DNA of 37,500 nucleotides, from assembly GCA_036169595.1 (NCBI GenBank), contig CM069765.1, forward strand, positions 3,005,001 through 3,042,500. The letters are read 5' to 3'. Of the stretch, positions 29,927 through 37,500 are shown piece after piece; the stretch's first letter is position 1, and each line of letters begins with the position of its first letter. The DNA is from Dictyostelium firmibasis (lineage: Eukaryota > Evosea > Eumycetozoa > Dictyosteliales > Dictyosteliaceae). Below the pieces are notes generated by a model that saw nothing but the letters and a program-made list of their open reading frames with translations, did not search any database and was not told the DNA's origin. Made by a program: the position numbers and the translations under genes.

Positions 29927-30378
29927 GGATCCACAAAAAATCGGTAAAATTGGATATTAAAAAAAAATTGTAAAGAACGCAATGTAATAAATTACTTTTA
30001 AATATTTATAATTTTATTTATTTATTTATTTATTTATTTTAATAATATATTTATTTGATGACAAATAATTTAATGAAAGAATGTTAGCTTTTATATTAAA
30101 AATAAAGTGTTGATTTGATTATTATAATATTAAGATTAATATGTGATATTTGATATTCATTGAAATTAGAAAGTGTGTGTGTGGTAAGAAGTATGAAAAT
30201 ATAAATTGTTAGAAAGTTGTTTTTAACCTATTGTCGGTTATGATTCTTCATGTAATCTGTGATTTACGATCTGTAATCTTCGATCTTCGATCGAAGATTT
30301 AATATCAGAGATTTACTTCAGATTTGTTGTTATCTGATGATTTTATCTTACCTGATTCTCCACAAAATTTTCATCCAA
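28934..30378. other. Intergenic region with Pol III-like relics and short repeats
   Basis: About 1.4 kb upstream of the tRNA-Cys gene. It contains an exact 15-bp direct repeat CCACAAAAAATCGGT (29875-29889 and 29931-29945) with a partial third copy near 29686, a 14-bp palindrome (29719-29732), a T-arm-like sequence (29730-29746), a decayed tRNA-like stretch on the minus strand (about 29795-29875), a hairpin ACCACG/CGTGGT (about 29790-29806), a (TTTA)n run near 30007-30038, and a 16-bp palindrome (30283-30298). No protein gene is supported. Confidence 0.5.
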
Positions 30379-30450
30379 GTTTCGATAGCTCAGTGGAAGA
30401 GCAAGCGACTGCAAATCGTTAGGTCGCCAGTTCAATCCTGGTTCGGAACT
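30379..30450 (+). tRNA. tRNA-Cys (anticodon GCA)
   Basis: A full cloverleaf of 72 bases without an intron. Acceptor stem GTTTCGA pairs with TCGGAAC over seven positions (one G-U). D arm GCTC/GAGC, anticodon arm AGCGA-CTGCAAA-TCGTT with anticodon GCA at 30411-30413, variable loop AGGTC, T arm GCCAG-TTCAATC-CTGGT (closing G-U), and discriminator T, as usual for Cys. The internal A box TAGCTCAGTGG (30386-30396) and B box around GTTCAATCC are present. A TTTT Pol III terminator follows at about 30454-30457. CCA is not encoded, as in eukaryotes. Confidence 0.97.
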
Positions 30451-30479
30451 TCCTTTTGTAAAATAGTGTCTGGTGCGTG

Positions 30480-30490
30480 GGTTCGATTCC
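30480..30490 (+). promoter_or_regulatory. External B box downstream of tRNA-Cys
   Basis: GGTTCGATTCC, a near-perfect Pol III B box, begins 30 bases after the tRNA 3' end and is not part of another cloverleaf. Extra B boxes downstream of tRNA genes are known in Dictyostelium and are linked to TFIIIC binding and to targeting by TRE3-type retrotransposons. No such element is seen inserted here. Confidence 0.65.
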
Positions 30491-30713
30491 GATTTCGGTT
30501 CCACGGTCAAACTATGCTGTCGCCCTAAAAGAAAACATTTTCTTAAAAACCCCTGGAGATTAATATAAAAAAAAAAAAAAAAAAAATCATTCGCGCTGTG
30601 TCGCACAATTTCAGAGATTTACGAGAGTGCGCCTCACCATGTTTTTTATATTAAAAAAAAAAAAAAAAAAATAAAACGAAATTGTCAACACACTATGGAC
30701 AAAACTCATTAAC

Positions 30714-30881
30714 ATGGAATATTCCAAGATCGCCCTCTCACGTAACAACATTGCAATCAAAACTGGCCCCACAATAGCCTCGAAAATAACCTATGGCACA
30801 CAAAACCCTAACCTTTTACAAAAACCGCCTTACTTTAACCTTTCCCAAAAAATAATTAAATTAACATTTTTCAATATATAA
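30714..30881 (+). CDS. Possible short ORF of unusual composition (55 aa)
   Basis: ATG at 30714 opens a frame to TAA at 30879-30881; the frame is open back to 30675. It reads MEYSKIALSRNNIAIKTG, then PTIASKITYGTQNPNLL and PPYFNLSQ. Codons ending in C (GCC, CTC, ATC, TCC, ACC, GGC) are common, unlike the A/T-ending codons of the neighbouring genes, and the + strand is rich in A and C. Such composition occurs in Dictyostelium retroelements that settle near tRNA genes, and also in some highly expressed genes. No family was recognised and the stretch is too short to judge; it may be a relic or chance. Confidence 0.3.
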   Translation: MEYSKIALSRNNIAIKTGPTIASKITYGTQNPNLLQKPPYFNLSQKIIKLTFFNI

Positions 30882-31066
30882 ATAGTAAATTGTTTTTCAA
30901 TAAAAAAAAAAAAAACTTAGATATTGAATTGCGAAGAATTTCAATATTTGAAAAAGGTTAAAAAAAACTAAAAAAAATTGAGAGGGTTAGACTCAAAAAG
31001 TTTATATAATTTAGATTTTTGTTTATTTTAATTTATTTCATTTTATTTTATTTTTTTCTATTTGAT
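30882..31066. other. Intergenic gap before the 5'-nucleotidase gene 3' end
   Basis: About 185 bases of A/T-rich sequence. Together with 30451-30713 it forms the spacer between the tRNA and the nucleotidase gene. The earlier part contains a GC-richer motif around 30590-30640 with the 10-bp pairing potential GTGCG/CGCAC-like elements. Nothing further is recognised. Confidence 0.4.
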
Positions 31067-33933
<2,867 letters not shown>

Positions 33934-34007
33934 GTTGTTGTATTTTGAATTTTAAATAAATGAAAAGAAATTTTTTTTTTTTGAAATTAATCAAAATTAA
34001 AAATTAA

Positions 34008-34039
<32 letters not shown>

Positions 34040-34245
34040 TTAAAAAATTAAAAAAAATTAAAAAAAATAAAATCAAAAAAAATCATAAAAAAAAATCAAA
34101 ATTAATATGATTTTTCCCTTTTGCAGTCATTTTCAATGAAAAAAAAAAAGCCACAACAAAATGAAATTAACATAAAAAGTTTTTTTTTTTTTTTTTTTTT
34201 TTTTTTTGAAGTTGTTTTGCTTTTTATTATCATTTTCTTAATAAT
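33934..34245. other. Tandem intergenic region
   Basis: About 310 bases between the 5' end of the nucleotidase gene and the 3' end of the next minus-strand gene. It is nearly all A/T runs (A-rich 33990-34105, T run 34181-34207). It must contain the nucleotidase promoter. No gene is seen. Confidence 0.5.
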
Positions 34246-37494
<3,249 letters not shown>

Positions 37495-37500
37495 TATTAA

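Larger units (their letters stand above)
30305..30622. repeat. 12-bp direct repeat flanking the tRNA-Cys segment
   Basis: TCAGAGATTTAC occurs exactly at 30305-30316 and at 30611-30622, bracketing the tRNA gene and its external B box (about 294 bases between copies). It may be a leftover of a duplication or insertion, or coincidence. Confidence 0.6.

Noticed and set aside
30343-30606. ORFs of 63 and 87 aa overlapping the tRNA locus
   Set aside because: They run through the tRNA-Cys gene on both strands and have no conserved protein features; the cloverleaf explains the sequence.

Overview
The window is nuclear DNA of a social amoeba, most likely Dictyostelium discoideum or a very close relative. 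The evidence is extreme A+T content, long homopolymer A and T runs between genes, (AAT)n/(ATT)n tracts that encode poly-asparagine when they fall in exons, poly-glutamine runs, short AT-rich GT-AG introns, and densely packed genes. Protein families were recognised by reading; no database search was run. Exon joins were chosen by matching reading phase and family conservation.

Layout, left to right. (1) The 3' part of a large gene (2-2779, +), possibly a chorein/bridge-like lipid-transfer protein. (2) Mediator subunit Med22 (2959-3486, +, one intron). (3) Cyclin B (3936-6002, -, three exons), converging on med22. (4) A long region with no identifiable gene (6003-11830), rich in homopolymers and ATT tracts, with a few exon-like islands and palindromes. 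(5) Utp20, a giant SSU-processome HEAT-repeat protein (11831-21239, -, four exons), divergent from (6) Pan3, the deadenylase pseudokinase subunit (21902-24755, +, five exons seen). (7) Ribosomal protein eL31 (25218-25909, +), whose single intron is long and contains strong hairpins. (8) An Atg27/mannose-6-phosphate-receptor-like type I membrane protein (26120-27306, -, five exons). (9) A tiny spliced gene of unknown function (28692-28933, +). (10) A tRNA-Cys(GCA) gene (30379-30450, +) with a downstream external B box, in an intergenic zone with other Pol III-like motifs and a short ORF of unusual composition. (11) A cytosolic-type HAD 5'-nucleotidase (31067-33933, -, seven exons). (12) A large low-complexity, coiled-coil protein of unknown function (34246-37494, -).

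The genes are mostly housekeeping: transcription (Med22), cell cycle (cyclin B), ribosome assembly and translation (Utp20, eL31, tRNA-Cys), mRNA turnover (Pan3), nucleotide metabolism and membrane traffic. They are independent transcription units and do not form an operon or a dedicated system. No complete mobile element, CRISPR array or virus-derived gene was recognised. The least explained parts are the 5.8-kb region upstream of cyclin B, the structured eL31 intron, and the surroundings of the tRNA gene.
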